In this document: in pieces, positions 31,969 through 42,500 of the stretch | Position numbering within the stretch: the first letter of the stretch is position 1 | Layout of the letters: every line of letters begins with the position of its first letter | Origin: Sunxiuqinia dokdonensis | GTDB lineage: Bacteria > Bacteroidota > Bacteroidia > Bacteroidales > Prolixibacteraceae | DNA length: 55,907 nt | Assembly (NCBI RefSeq): GCF_001270965.1 | Contig: NZ_LGIA01000173.1 | Span: 1-55,907, forward strand | Direction of reading: 5' to 3' | Notes under the pieces: generated by a model | What the model saw: only the letters and a program-made list of their open reading frames with translations | Database searches by the model: none | Told to the model about the DNA's origin: nothing | Program-made: the position numbers and the translations under genes

Positions 31969-34719
31969 CTACTCCACCTGATAGTTGTAAAAACTATTGT
32001 CTTCATTACCAACCACGAGGTTGAAGTACGGATTTGAGCGGTTAAAATAGCCGATCGTGAAATCCGTATTTCCGTGAAGCGGAAAGCCATCGTAGAGCGA
32101 ACCATCTGAATTGACCAGATACACCCGGTTTTCGGTGCGGCAAACCACACCGATCTTCCGATCGTTATTGGCAAACACGTAGCTGTTTGGTTTACTGCTG
32201 ATGGGTTGGTTGAACTCGTGGGTAAATATCTTTTTGCCTTTATCGGTCAAAGCAAAAAGTTTGTTTCCATCAGCAATGAAAAAATCGGTTTTGCCATCCC
32301 CGTTCAGATCTTCGACCCCAAAAAAATGGCTTTTACCAAAGCTGCCCGCATGCACCGTTTCTTGCTGGCCATTGAAATATTGCAAATGAATGAGTCCATT
32401 GATATCGGTGGTGGCGATGGCTGCCTGCCCGGCTTGAACAAGATAAAGGTCGTTTTGCGAATGCTCAAAATTGCCGCTCGTTTTTACGCGGGTGTCGCCC
32501 CGGCGATCCAAAATGTAGGTTTTGTATTGGTCGGCACACACCAGGTAGTCTTTGCCAGCCACCCTGAAATGCTTCACAGGCGTATTCACAAGTCCGTCGG
32601 TTCCCTTGAAATTCCAGCCACTCACGAGCTTGCCTTCGCGATCGTAGGCATAAACCTGCTTGTTTTCGCAGGCGATAAAAAAGCGATAGTTGCGGTTGTT
32701 GTCGTAGTCGAAAACCGCCACGCCGTTGGTGGCCGGCGACCGGAAATTAATAGGATAGCGGGCCACATTGTTCCCTTCGCGGTCAACAAGGTGCAACTGA
32801 TTTTGCGTGTTGAACAAGTATTGCAACTTGCCGTTTTTGAAATAGTCAACCTGGTAAATTTCACTCATAATTTTACCCGGAAGTTGAATTTTCCACAAGC
32901 TTACGCCTTCTTTGTTAATCAGGTAAAGCTGGTGTTTGTTGTCCTGAATGATGACTTCCTTGTTGGCCGGGTCATTGTGGTTGACAACCAACTGCGGTTT
33001 GATGGCCACCGTTGATTCCAGCTTACTTTGCCACACGGTTTGCGGTTCTTCTTTGATGACCGGGTCGTATTTCAGGTACAGGTTGTTCAGAAATTGGCCT
33101 GAGTTCTCGGAAAACTGCCAGCTGACCGCCTGAAACTTACGCACCGATTGTTCGTGGTCGGTGACCATTTTTGCCGCTTTTTCATTCAGGTAATACTGAT
33201 TTAAATAGAATCCGCGTGAAACGTTGAGGTAGAACGAAAAGGTGGACCGGCTCGATAGTTGTTCGCTGAATTTCTGAAACTGAATGTCCTTTTCCAGCGT
33301 TTCGGACAGCACCAAATCGTGGATGTAATTTTTCAGGGCGGTGCTGTTGTCGGCAAAAATCAGGTAGTTGTCGAAGAAACACAAGTAGTTGCTCTGCACC
33401 CCCGAAAACACCTGCCCAAAAAGCAGCTCCGGCAGGTTCGAAAACGGAAATTCATAGATGGAGAACGAACGGGCATTCTGAATTTGATACTGGCTTTCCA
33501 TTTGTTGCAAACTGGTGTTGTTGGCTTTGGCATAGTTGGCGAGCATCGGCAGCAGTTTTTCGCGTGCGAGCGACTGCCCCTTCACTTCAGCAATAAAGAA
33601 GCGATTGGTTGTTGGATCGTTCTGCGTGACGGTGCCAAAAGCGATGGCAAATTCATTTTTGGCAATTTCAGAAAACAGCTTGCTAAAAGGCACTTTGCTG
33701 TAGCGTTCCAGCTTTTTGAGCTGTGTTTCGCGTGGGTAAAAAAGGCCCTGCTTTTTCAGGTATTCTTCGTAGTTGCGGTAAAAAGTATCCAAATTGTCGA
33801 GGGCCAGGTTGACAAACAGGCTGGTTTTGGCCGACAGTACGCTGGGTATGTTGGAGCGCAAGGCTTTTTGCCCGCGAAAAGCAGCCAGGTAATTGCTGAC
33901 ATCATTCGAAAAACTAAACCCGTTGAGCAGGAGTTCTGTATCTTTCATGTTGACATCCAGCTCGCTCCAGTCCGAAAAGCTTCCAAAAAGCTGGATCTGT
34001 TTTCTGAATTCCCGTGGTGCCAAATCTGCCAGGAAAGCTGGAAACCGCTCGTGCTGGATGTACAGGTTGAAATCGGAACTGGAACTAACCGTGGCGTACA
34101 AACTTTGCAGCTGCTGATCATTCGTCAGGTTTTCAACCGTCATTTGCCGAATGGCTTCTTCTACAAACAAAGCATACCGGCTAAGCAGAAACGCTCCGTC
34201 TTTAAAGGCAAAGTGCAGGTCGGCGTTGGCGGTTTTCAAGTGGTAAATTTGTTCGTTGTCGTACTCGCGCGAGCTGACGCCGCCTTTTTTCCCTTCGTTC
34301 AGGCTGTTGAAATAATCCAGCAACATGGTTTTCTCTTTCCGGTCATTCAGGTTGGTGACAAACAGGGCGCCAACACTATTTTTTCCTTCGGCATTGAAGG
34401 CCACCAACACCGACTTGTTTGAAAGCGTTTTACGCAAGTCGTTGGTCGCTTCAAACTGGTTTTTGATGGCCTGAACATCGGTAAAAAAGGCCTGCAGCGG
34501 AACAAACTGTTCCAGTTCCGACACCATTTGGTTTTCGGGGTTAATTTTTTTTAGGAAAGCGCCAAAATCAGGAACTTCGACAATTAACGGGGTTCGAACC
34601 GGGATGGCTTGAAAGGCGGAATTTTCTTCATAAGTCCGCGATTGTCCTGCGGTAAAAAAATAGACCGCCCCCAAAATCACGATGAAAACGAGGATGATTG
34701 GAAGTAGTAGCTTACGCAT
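31969..34719 (-). CDS. Membrane-anchored periplasmic protein with C-terminal beta-propeller-like repeats
   Basis: A 916-residue protein with one N-terminal membrane anchor (about 4-24). Residues 30-560 form a large domain of unknown function that resembles the DUF3352-type periplasmic proteins (weak). Residues about 590-916 contain repeated blade-like segments with an FG-GAP-like calcium-binding motif (VEDLNGDGKTDFFIADGNKL) and PQQ-like strands (ACENKQVYAYDREGKLVSGW). It may act in the cell envelope as a binding or scaffolding protein. It follows a U32 peptidase-family gene on the same strand after a 114-bp gap that contains its own promoter box. Confidence 0.7.
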   Translation of the reverse strand: MRKLLLPIILVFIVILGAVYFFTAGQSRTYEENSAFQAIPVRTPLIVEVPDFGAFLKKINPENQMVSELEQFVPLQAFFTDVQAIKNQFEATNDLRKTLSNKSVLVAFNAEGKNSVGALFVTNLNDRKEKTMLLDYFNSLNEGKKGGVSSREYDNEQIYHLKTANADLHFAFKDGAFLLSRYALFVEEAIRQMTVENLTNDQQLQSLYATVSSSSDFNLYIQHERFPAFLADLAPREFRKQIQLFGSFSDWSELDVNMKDTELLLNGFSFSNDVSNYLAAFRGQKALRSNIPSVLSAKTSLFVNLALDNLDTFYRNYEEYLKKQGLFYPRETQLKKLERYSKVPFSKLFSEIAKNEFAIAFGTVTQNDPTTNRFFIAEVKGQSLAREKLLPMLANYAKANNTSLQQMESQYQIQNARSFSIYEFPFSNLPELLFGQVFSGVQSNYLCFFDNYLIFADNSTALKNYIHDLVLSETLEKDIQFQKFSEQLSSRSTFSFYLNVSRGFYLNQYYLNEKAAKMVTDHEQSVRKFQAVSWQFSENSGQFLNNLYLKYDPVIKEEPQTVWQSKLESTVAIKPQLVVNHNDPANKEVIIQDNKHQLYLINKEGVSLWKIQLPGKIMSEIYQVDYFKNGKLQYLFNTQNQLHLVDREGNNVARYPINFRSPATNGVAVFDYDNNRNYRFFIACENKQVYAYDREGKLVSGWNFKGTDGLVNTPVKHFRVAGKDYLVCADQYKTYILDRRGDTRVKTSGNFEHSQNDLYLVQAGQAAIATTDINGLIHLQYFNGQQETVHAGSFGKSHFFGVEDLNGDGKTDFFIADGNKLFALTDKGKKIFTHEFNQPISSKPNSYVFANNDRKIGVVCRTENRVYLVNSDGSLYDGFPLHGNTDFTIGYFNRSNPYFNLVVGNEDNSFYNYQVE

Positions 34720-34735
34720 AAATCTGATTTTTTAT

Positions 34736-34743
34736 CAAAAGTA
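34736..34743 (-). promoter_or_regulatory. Minus-7 box (TACTTTTG) of the 916-residue protein gene
   Basis: Perfect TAnnTTTG on the minus strand, 17 bp before the ATG, giving a leader of about 10 bases. No well-spaced minus-33 TTTG seen. Confidence 0.5.
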
Positions 34744-34833
34744 GAAGAAAGTCAAGCGGCTACCATATAATTAGGCCTTGAATTTCGAACGATTTATCAA
34801 CGATACATTCTTAATTTCGTGCTGGCATCCGGC

Positions 34834-36093
34834 TTATTTGCGCTGGTGAACCTCGCTGGCATCGACAATTTTGTACAATTTATCAGACCGGCGGATGGTC
34901 TGATCCAGCTTGATGGAGAAGCGTTCGCCGCGTTTGGTTGCTTCCACCGGCTGCAAATCCACGCGGATTTCTTCTACGGTCGCTTCTACCACGCCGGTGG
35001 TTGGACCGGTAATCAGAATGTGGTCGCCCACTTCCAGCTTGCCGGTTTCCATTTTGAATTCGGCCACGCCCAGTTTGGCAAAGTAGTTCATGCCCTTGCC
35101 CAGGTAGAGTTTCCGTTTGGTAGCCACCGAGCCGTAGTTGCTGCTCCACTCGCCAAGCCGCTGTCCCAGGTAGTAGCCATCCCAAAAGCCACGGTTGAAA
35201 ACTGTTTGCAGACGTTCGTCCCATCCGGCGATTTTTTCTTCGGTAAACGACTGGTCAAAATAAGCATCCACCGCCTCGCGGTAACATTCCACCACCGTCT
35301 TCACATACTCAGCTGAACGAGCCCGTCCTTCAATCTTCAGAACCGAAACGCCGGCATCGAGTACTTTATTCAGAAAATGAATGGTTTTTAAATCTTTGGG
35401 CGACATGATGTACTCGTTGTCCACCTCCAGCTCGGCGCCGGTTTCCTTGTCGGTGACGGTGTAGGCGCGGCGGCAGGTTTGCATGCAGCTGCCGCGGTTG
35501 GCCGACGAACTCATTTCGTGCAGGCTGAGGTAGCACTTGCCCGAAACAGCCATGCATAAAGCGCCATGCACAAACATTTCCAGCTGAACGAGTTTTCCGG
35601 CCGGACCCGTGATATTTTGCTCCTTGATTTGCTTGCTGATTTCCCCAACGCGTCCCAGGTTCATCTCGCGGGCCAGCACCACCACATCGGCAAACTGGGC
35701 GTAAAATTTCACCGCTTCAATATTGGTAATATTCACCTGAGTTGAAATATGCACCTCTACGCCAATGCTGCGGGCATAGGCAATGGCGGCAATGTCGCTG
35801 GCAATAATGGCCGTAATTCCTGCCGCCTTGGCCGCGTCAATCACCTCGTGCAACTTGTCCAGCTCGTTGTCGAACACAATAATGTTGACCGTCAGGTAGG
35901 TTTTCAGGCCATGCTTTTGGGCCGTCTCAGCAATTTTTTTCAGGTCGTCGAGCGTGAAGTTGTTGGAGGAGCGCGAACGCATGTTGAGCTTTTCCACCCC
36001 AAAATAAACCGAGTCTGCTCCGCCTTGGATCGCCGCGGTCAGGGATTCCCAGGAACCCACCGGCGCCATAATTTCAATATCTCTTCTTTCCAT
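34834..36093 (-). CDS. U32 peptidase-family protein, TrhP/YegQ-like
   Basis: A 419-residue protein of the U32 family. It starts with EIMAPVGSWESLTAAIQGGAD and has ISTQVNITN and four conserved cysteines in GALCMAVSGKCYLS and NRGSCMQTCRRAY, which bind an iron-sulfur cluster in characterised members. TrhP-type proteins take part in prephenate-dependent 5-hydroxyuridine formation in tRNA; collagenase activity is an older annotation. The C-terminal beta-barrel extension (about 340-419) is typical of this subgroup. It has its own minus-7 box just upstream. Confidence 0.87.
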   Translation of the reverse strand: MERRDIEIMAPVGSWESLTAAIQGGADSVYFGVEKLNMRSRSSNNFTLDDLKKIAETAQKHGLKTYLTVNIIVFDNELDKLHEVIDAAKAAGITAIIASDIAAIAYARSIGVEVHISTQVNITNIEAVKFYAQFADVVVLAREMNLGRVGEISKQIKEQNITGPAGKLVQLEMFVHGALCMAVSGKCYLSLHEMSSSANRGSCMQTCRRAYTVTDKETGAELEVDNEYIMSPKDLKTIHFLNKVLDAGVSVLKIEGRARSAEYVKTVVECYREAVDAYFDQSFTEEKIAGWDERLQTVFNRGFWDGYYLGQRLGEWSSNYGSVATKRKLYLGKGMNYFAKLGVAEFKMETGKLEVGDHILITGPTTGVVEATVEEIRVDLQPVEATKRGERFSIKLDQTIRRSDKLYKIVDASEVHQRK

Positions 36094-36116
36094 TTCGGTT
36101 CTTGATTTTGTGGTGG

Positions 36117-36124
36117 CAAAAGTA
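36117..36124 (-). promoter_or_regulatory. Minus-7 box (TACTTTTG) of the U32 gene
   Basis: Perfect TAnnTTTG on the minus strand 24 bp before the ATG. Confidence 0.5.
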
Positions 36125-36237
36125 CTAAAAATTCGCTTCTGTTCGGGGAAGGGAGCCGGGCGCGTTTCCCGTGGGTTTGGAGCAAGAGTAAGCGGGTGGT
36201 CGCTTTTCGAAGTTCTCCTCGTTTAATAGAAAGGACT

Positions 36238-36516
36238 AACCACCTCCCCCTCGCGTTGCTCGGGTATTCCTTCCCGAAGCGAGTTTGGGACAAGCTCTTG
36301 GAAAGGACAAACCACCCCGTCCCCGAGTACTCGGGGCCACCCCTTCCCGAAGGGAGTTCGGGACAAGCTCTAAAAAAGGAGGGGAATTTGGGCCGGTGGC
36401 ATCTTGCAAGCTATAACTCTAAAAGCCCGGGAGTTGAGCATTTTTCCTCCTTTTTCAAGAGCCTGTCCGGCCTCTGACGGAAGGAGTACTCCCGGTTTAC
36501 CGGGAGGGAGGTGGTT
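36238..36516. repeat. Palindrome-rich, MITE-like element
   Basis: AACCACCTCCC at 36238-36248 is exactly inverted at 36506-36516. Inside are two 30-bp direct repeats with the core CTTCCCGAAG (36269-36298 and 36342-36371), a perfect palindrome CCCCGAGTACTCGGGG (36321-36336) and CTCCCGGTTTACCGGGAG (36489-36506), plus AAGGAGGGGAAT motifs. It is GC-rich compared with other gaps, has no transposase, and lies just downstream of the sprA stop. It resembles a non-autonomous mobile repeat. The rest of the 36125-36538 gap shows no gene. Confidence 0.68.
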
Positions 36517-36538
36517 GGGTTTATTTCCAATGACTAGC

Positions 36539-39500
36539 TTACTGTGCCAGCGTAAAGCGGAAGCTGAGTCCGAAGTTGGTGTTTGAGGTGGGGAAGGACA
36601 GTGACGTGAAGGGTTTGTTGATCACCTTATCGAAATAAACCCGCAGTTGGAACCGGTCGCTGAGCATGTAGTCGGCGGTGGTTTTGATGGTGACGGCGTT
36701 TTGTCCGGCAGTCAGCTGGTCGGTTTGTTCCACCAGCTTGCGAATCAGTGTTTTGTTTTTGCGGAACGACACGTCGGCCCGAATGTTCAGGTCGTTCGAG
36801 TACGCTTGTTGTGAACGTTTGGTTTTCACAATTAGATCCATCCGCTCAAAGCGGTAGCCCAGCCCGAAGGTGTACTCGTTGGTCAGCACTTCGGTGAGCT
36901 GGTTGTTGGCAAAGTTTAGGGTCAGGTTGCGGCTGCGGCTGATTTCGGCGCGGGTGGTCATGTCATTCAACCAGGTCACATCCATGTTGATGAGTGGACT
37001 GAACTGCTCGTTGATGCTTACCGCGTTGATGTCGTACTGGCTGATGAAGTTGCCGCTCAGCTCATTCATTACATAGCTGAATCCATCGTTAAACTCCCGG
37101 TCGTTGTAGCTCAGGTTGGTAATGTAGGAACCCACGTTGTAGCTCGAACGGTAGGCATGGTTCAGGTTCAGCGTTTTCATGACCTTATTCAGCAGGTCAA
37201 TTTTTGAAACGATCCCATCGTAAGTGACTCGCCAGTTGGGGCGCATGTATTTGATGGAGGGGAAGGGTTCGAGCGAAACCTTGTTGGGATCTTGTCCGGT
37301 GTAAGCCGCAATAAAGGACGAAACCAGCACTTGTTGTGAGGTAGGTCCGTAACCAGCCGGATAACCTTCGGCTTGCTGGTGCGGCGCCTCGGGGCTGTAA
37401 CCCACCGCGGGGTTGGCCACGCGTTGGTTTGCCAGTCGCCAGGCAATCGTTCGCCTGTTGTCCATCATGGTTTGAAAAGCCGCTGACTCCTGAATTTCGG
37501 CCTCGCCCATCTTGGTGAACGCCGTGCTCCAGGTGTTGATGGACATGGTGAAGTTGCCGGACAGGGTTCTGTTGGCCGCATTAAATCGTCCGGTTTCCTG
37601 GTTCCAGTTGTAGTACTCTTGCATGTTTTCGGAGAAGGAGCGGTTGGCGGTCAAATCGATGCGCAGAAACGGAATCGGCTCCACATTGGCGCGGATGCTG
37701 AAAGTTTCGTTGTGGTTCATCCGGTAAGCCGCGTTGAGCGTGGTGTCGTTGGTGTACCAGCCTTTGCTGATGGCTTTGCGTGCAAAATTGTCATCCTGCC
37801 AGCCAAACAGAAACGGAAAGCCCGGCGCGGTGCTTCCGGCAATATCGCCAAAAACAGCCTGATCGGGTCGGTAATAGCCCGATCCAAACAGGGCCGGCTC
37901 GGGCAGGAAGCCCGGCATGATGGTTCCGTCGGAGCTCGAGTAGGACACCGATACGTTTTTAACGCTCATCAAGGTGCGGGCGGTGTATTGCGCTATTTTT
38001 AGGAAGATGCCGTCGCCCACCTGGCGTGTGCCGGTGATCTTAATTTGTGCCTGGGGCACATTCTCCGCAACGGTTACCGTCACCCGGTTTTCGTTCACCA
38101 CCACCACTTCACCTTCAACGGCAGTGCCGGCCTGGTTCACAATACTCACTTTCACCTGTTCGGTCCTTAGCTTGTGGTTAATGGACTTGGTGGTGTTTGC
38201 CTTTAAGTTGGTTGGCGGGCTATCGAAGGTTACCGTCTTGGTTCGGGCACTACTTTCCTGTGCTGTGGGACGGGTGGCGGCCTGCGTGCGGCTCCGCGAG
38301 CTCCGCGCGGTTCGGGTACTGGCCCCAAATTTCTGGTTTACTTCTTTCAGAAAAGGAACTTTGTTGTACAGGTTTAGCATGTTGGCCTGTCCATTGATTT
38401 GTGCCACCCGCGCATTTTCGGCAGTATTTCCCAGCTTGATCGACTCGTCGGTTATTGGTCCCGCGTACCAGTCGTACTGAGCCTGGTAACGGCCGGTAGC
38501 GCTCAGCCAGTTCAGCATGGGAATTTTATTGATTGGGGCCACATACGAGGCATTGAAGGTGTGATGATACAAAATCGGCCGTCCCAGGTTGAGCAGGTTG
38601 GTGATGATCGAGTCGCGCTTGAGTTCGTAGTCGTCATCCCGCCGGTTAATGCGTCCTGCAGGCTCATCAATCCGCGAAGTTCCCTGCGTGGAGAAGTCCA
38701 GCTTCAGCGAACGTGTCAGGTTAAAATTCAGGTCGAAATATTTGTTCCAAAGAAATTCCTTGTCGAAGGTACGTGGAATGATCATGTTGGGGTTGGTCAG
38801 GTTGCGTGCCTGCACTTCGCGGTAGTGCCGGTACAAATCGGTTCGGTACGACAGCTGCGTGGGCATCGGGTAGAAGTTGAAATCCTTGATCAGCTGGAGG
38901 GCTTTACCATTCAGGAACCCAAACTTTTTAAACGGCTCCACCAGTTGCGGGCGGTTGTTGTAGTTGTAGCTGAACATGCCGCGGTAGTTTTTCTCCAGGC
39001 TGTATTCCGTGTTCACATTGCGCTTTCGCAGTTCGTTGTAGGCATAGGTTACCGAGAAGTTGGTGGGGTCGTACAAGCGGGGTTTGCCCGACTTGTTCAT
39101 CTGGTCCACCTTCACATTGGTCAGGTTGATACTTTTCCGGCTAACATAGTCTTGGGCAATGTGCTTTAACGAATCGCGCTCCGACTGGCTTTCCAGTTGG
39201 TCCAGCGCATCGTCCATTTCAATATCTGCGTCCAGCGGATTGTATTTGGGATTGCTGATGCTTTTTGAAACGCCAACATACAGCGGAATCCGTACCTTGG
39301 CCCGTTCGGGGAAGAACTTGCCCAGTTCGAAGTTGGAGGAGATGTCGTATTCTACCAGATCATCCATGGCTCGTTCGTTCATGGTTTGGTCGATGCTTCC
39401 GAAGCCCGATGAGCGTGTACGGCCAGCCACAACCACGGAGCCGAGGTCGGCCAGTCGGGCAGAAACGCGGGCGTTGGCAGCCCAGCCGCCATCTTCGTCA

Positions 39501-42500
39501 AAGTCGGTCAGGCGAAGCTCGTTGGCCCATACTTCCACCGATTTGGGACCAGGGTTGAAGTTTCCGGTTCGTTTGTGGCGAACCCCCATCAATACGATGT
39601 CCACCTCGGCCAGGTTGGGCGTTCCTTTCACCTTCACCATGTTTTTGTTGTTGTTCCATCCCTGGTGTGGCGTTTCGTAGATGTCGGTAATGTTGATGCT
39701 TGCCCCGGCCTGGCGCATCAGCGCATTGCGGGCCATTTTGGCATCGGTAAACAGGTCGAGCGGAATGTTGATGCGGTTTTCGTCGGGCCACACCAGGTAG
39801 CGCTGGCTTTCAATGTCGCCGTTGTAAAAGCCCGGATCCGTGAGTTGCAGCGGAACTTCATATTCGTAGAAGTTATTTTCGTCGGTTCCCAGCCTGACAA
39901 AGAAATGCAGTTCGTCGTTATTCAGCGGGTAACCGTCAATTTCTTCAGCGTGAATTTCCAGCTTCAGCCGCCGGTAACGCCTGAAATCCATGCCCAGCGT
40001 TTTGTAGGCTGCCCGGACATCTTCCTGTTGCAGGTCGATGACTTTCAGCACCAGCGACTGCTCGTTAAGCTGAAGCAGTTGTGGGTTTGCCGGGTCAATC
40101 ACCCGGTCAATTCCTGGCGGAAGAATATAGTTCACTGGCTCTTTCCGGCTGTTCTCCTCAATGTTGACGGCCGAAATTTCGAAGGCTGTTTCCGCGCTTG
40201 GCGGGACATTCACGTCGTCAATCTCGTTGGTAAACTTTCTCCAGTCGGAGCGTACCAAATCGAGGGTTGCAAAACGCAGGATGGTGGTGTCGCTAAAGCC
40301 CTTCAGAAACATCCGCATAAAACGAATGGAACGGAAGCCTTCAATATCAATCTTGTTTTCGAAATCACTTACCGGCACTTTAAACTGGTACCAGTTCACC
40401 TCCTGCACGCCGCCATCGGGCGCTTCGCTTTGTCCCACCCGCACATCGGTAATGAAGTTCTGTCCCAGCACCATGTCTTCGGGACGAATGCTGACGCGGT
40501 ATTGGTAGTAACGTTCGTATTCGTTCAGCGTGTTGTCGTTGTTGATGTCCTCAATATCGGGCAGCGTGGATGCTGTGGTGGGGTACGATTCCGGCGACAT
40601 GTCGGAGGTGGGGGAATTACCGTCCGGGCCGTTGTAGTTTTTGTAGCGGGTCAGGATGCTGGCTTGTTCCGCGTCATAGTCCGACCCGCGGTAGTAGTGA
40701 TAGTTATCGCTCGAAGGGTCGTTCAACGCTTCTGTCAGCGCGGTTTGGTTGAGGATGTTTTGCAGGGCTTGCAAGTAAGTTTGGTGAAATTCCCGCTCAT
40801 CTTCATCGCCTAAACCGTCAAAACCCACATCCTGAAACTGGCGCGACACGGGGTCATTGGCGAAGGCATCCACGATGGATTGTTTGGTAGAAACCCGTCC
40901 CCAAACGGTCGTATCCACATCAATCAGTTGTTCCGATTCAGGCAGGCCGTTTTCGAAAGCCTTTCTCGAGTCTTTCAGAATGTCTTCCGACACATCCCCG
41001 AGGTTAAAATACAGGTCACCGCCCTCAACCGGAACGCCGCTCTGCTTATCATACACGAAGGGATCCATCATCCAGAATTCAATGTATTCAATGTTGGCCG
41101 CTTCAAAGTCGGTGGTCTCAATTTTACGCATGATTCCACCCCAGCGCGTTTCGGGGTTGTTCAGCTTCCCGTCGGCATCAATCCCTGCCGAATAGGGCGA
41201 AGGATAAGTGTCGTAGTTATAAGGGCCTTTTTCTTCGGGGTAGTAGGCCAGGTCGAGCACCGGAATGTTGGTTGGCGTTCCGGTGGCCGTTTCCTTATCC
41301 GGAAAAATTTCTTTCTGAAAGACCTCGCGCACAAAATGGTTTTTCTGCTGGGCGCGGTCTCCCCGGATGTGCGATGGGGTTTGCGAGGTGTTTCGCAGGA
41401 AAAGCGGGTCGATGATGTACCAGGCCAGTTTGGCACGATTGAAGCCATAGGCCAGGTCGTCATTCAGGTTGCCTTCGGGAAATTGATCCTGCTTTTGCGG
41501 AGTGCTGGCCAGCACCCAGGCTTGCCGGGCCTTCAGGTTGATGGAGGTCTTGGTGGCTTCAAAATCGTCAATGTAAACCGTTCCTTCCTTGTCAATGACC
41601 TTCGAGTGACCTGGAATCAATTGGGCAAACTCCGCTTCCATCGAAATGGAGGAACGTTCCTTGGTTTCGATGAAGGGCAACTTGTCAACCAGCGTGGTCA
41701 GCAAGTTGGATTCGGTGGTGTAGTTGGCATCCAGCCCCCAAATGGTATTCGAGATCGGGTCTTCTCCGTAGGTTACCTTTTGGGTCAGCGGGCGCTCGTT
41801 CATGTGCAAAACCGTTGCTCCCAGGTTGAAATTGTCGGAAAAAGCGTAGTTGGCATGGGTTCCGATCAGCGTTTTTCGTTGCACGCTGAACAGGTCTTCG
41901 CTTTCGGTGCTGATACGGATGGGCGTGCCCGATTCGAGTAAGCCGGCATTGATGATTTTCACGCGTCCCAGGGTGTAATCAACGGTGTAGTCGATGTACT
42001 CCTGAAGTTCGCGTCCCCCGGCTGTTACTTTCACCGACCCTTGGGCGACGTTCATCGTTCCCAACGAAATCTCCGAGCTGGAAGAGCCTTCGTAACTTCC
42101 CTTCAGAATGAATTTGTTGTGTTTGGTATCTTGTTCGGCGTAGGTTTTTGTGGAGTCGTAAAGCGACTGGTAGGCGTATTTTTCGGCCAACGCCGGGTCC
42201 GAAATCGAGTCGGCCAGATGGCTGCCAAAAGGTTCTAGCACTGGGAAGATAATCCGTCCGCTGGACGACAGCACCGTCACGCCTTCAATATAGTCAAACA
42301 CCCCGTCGCTTCCCGGGTCGAGCTGCGAATTGAGATTGTCAACGTTCAGCACATTCAACAAAATGTGGCCTTCCAGGTTGGTTTCCGGCAAATAATTGAT
42401 GTCGGTTCCCGAGTCGTTTTGATACAACACATCCAGAATGAAATTCTCTTTCGAAAGCTGATAGGCATTCAGGCTGTAAATGTTTTTCATCATCAAATCC

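Noticed and set aside
33259-34422. Long plus-strand frame opposite the 916-residue protein gene
   Set aside because: It has no domain and shadows a gene with a membrane anchor, recognisable repeats and a promoter box.
36196-36586. Short plus-strand genes downstream of sprA
   Set aside because: They lie within the palindrome-rich element and overlap the sprA 3' end; no coding features.
39575-40813. 412-codon plus-strand frame opposite sprA
   Set aside because: It is an antisense shadow of a clearly recognised sprA; there is no motif in the frame.
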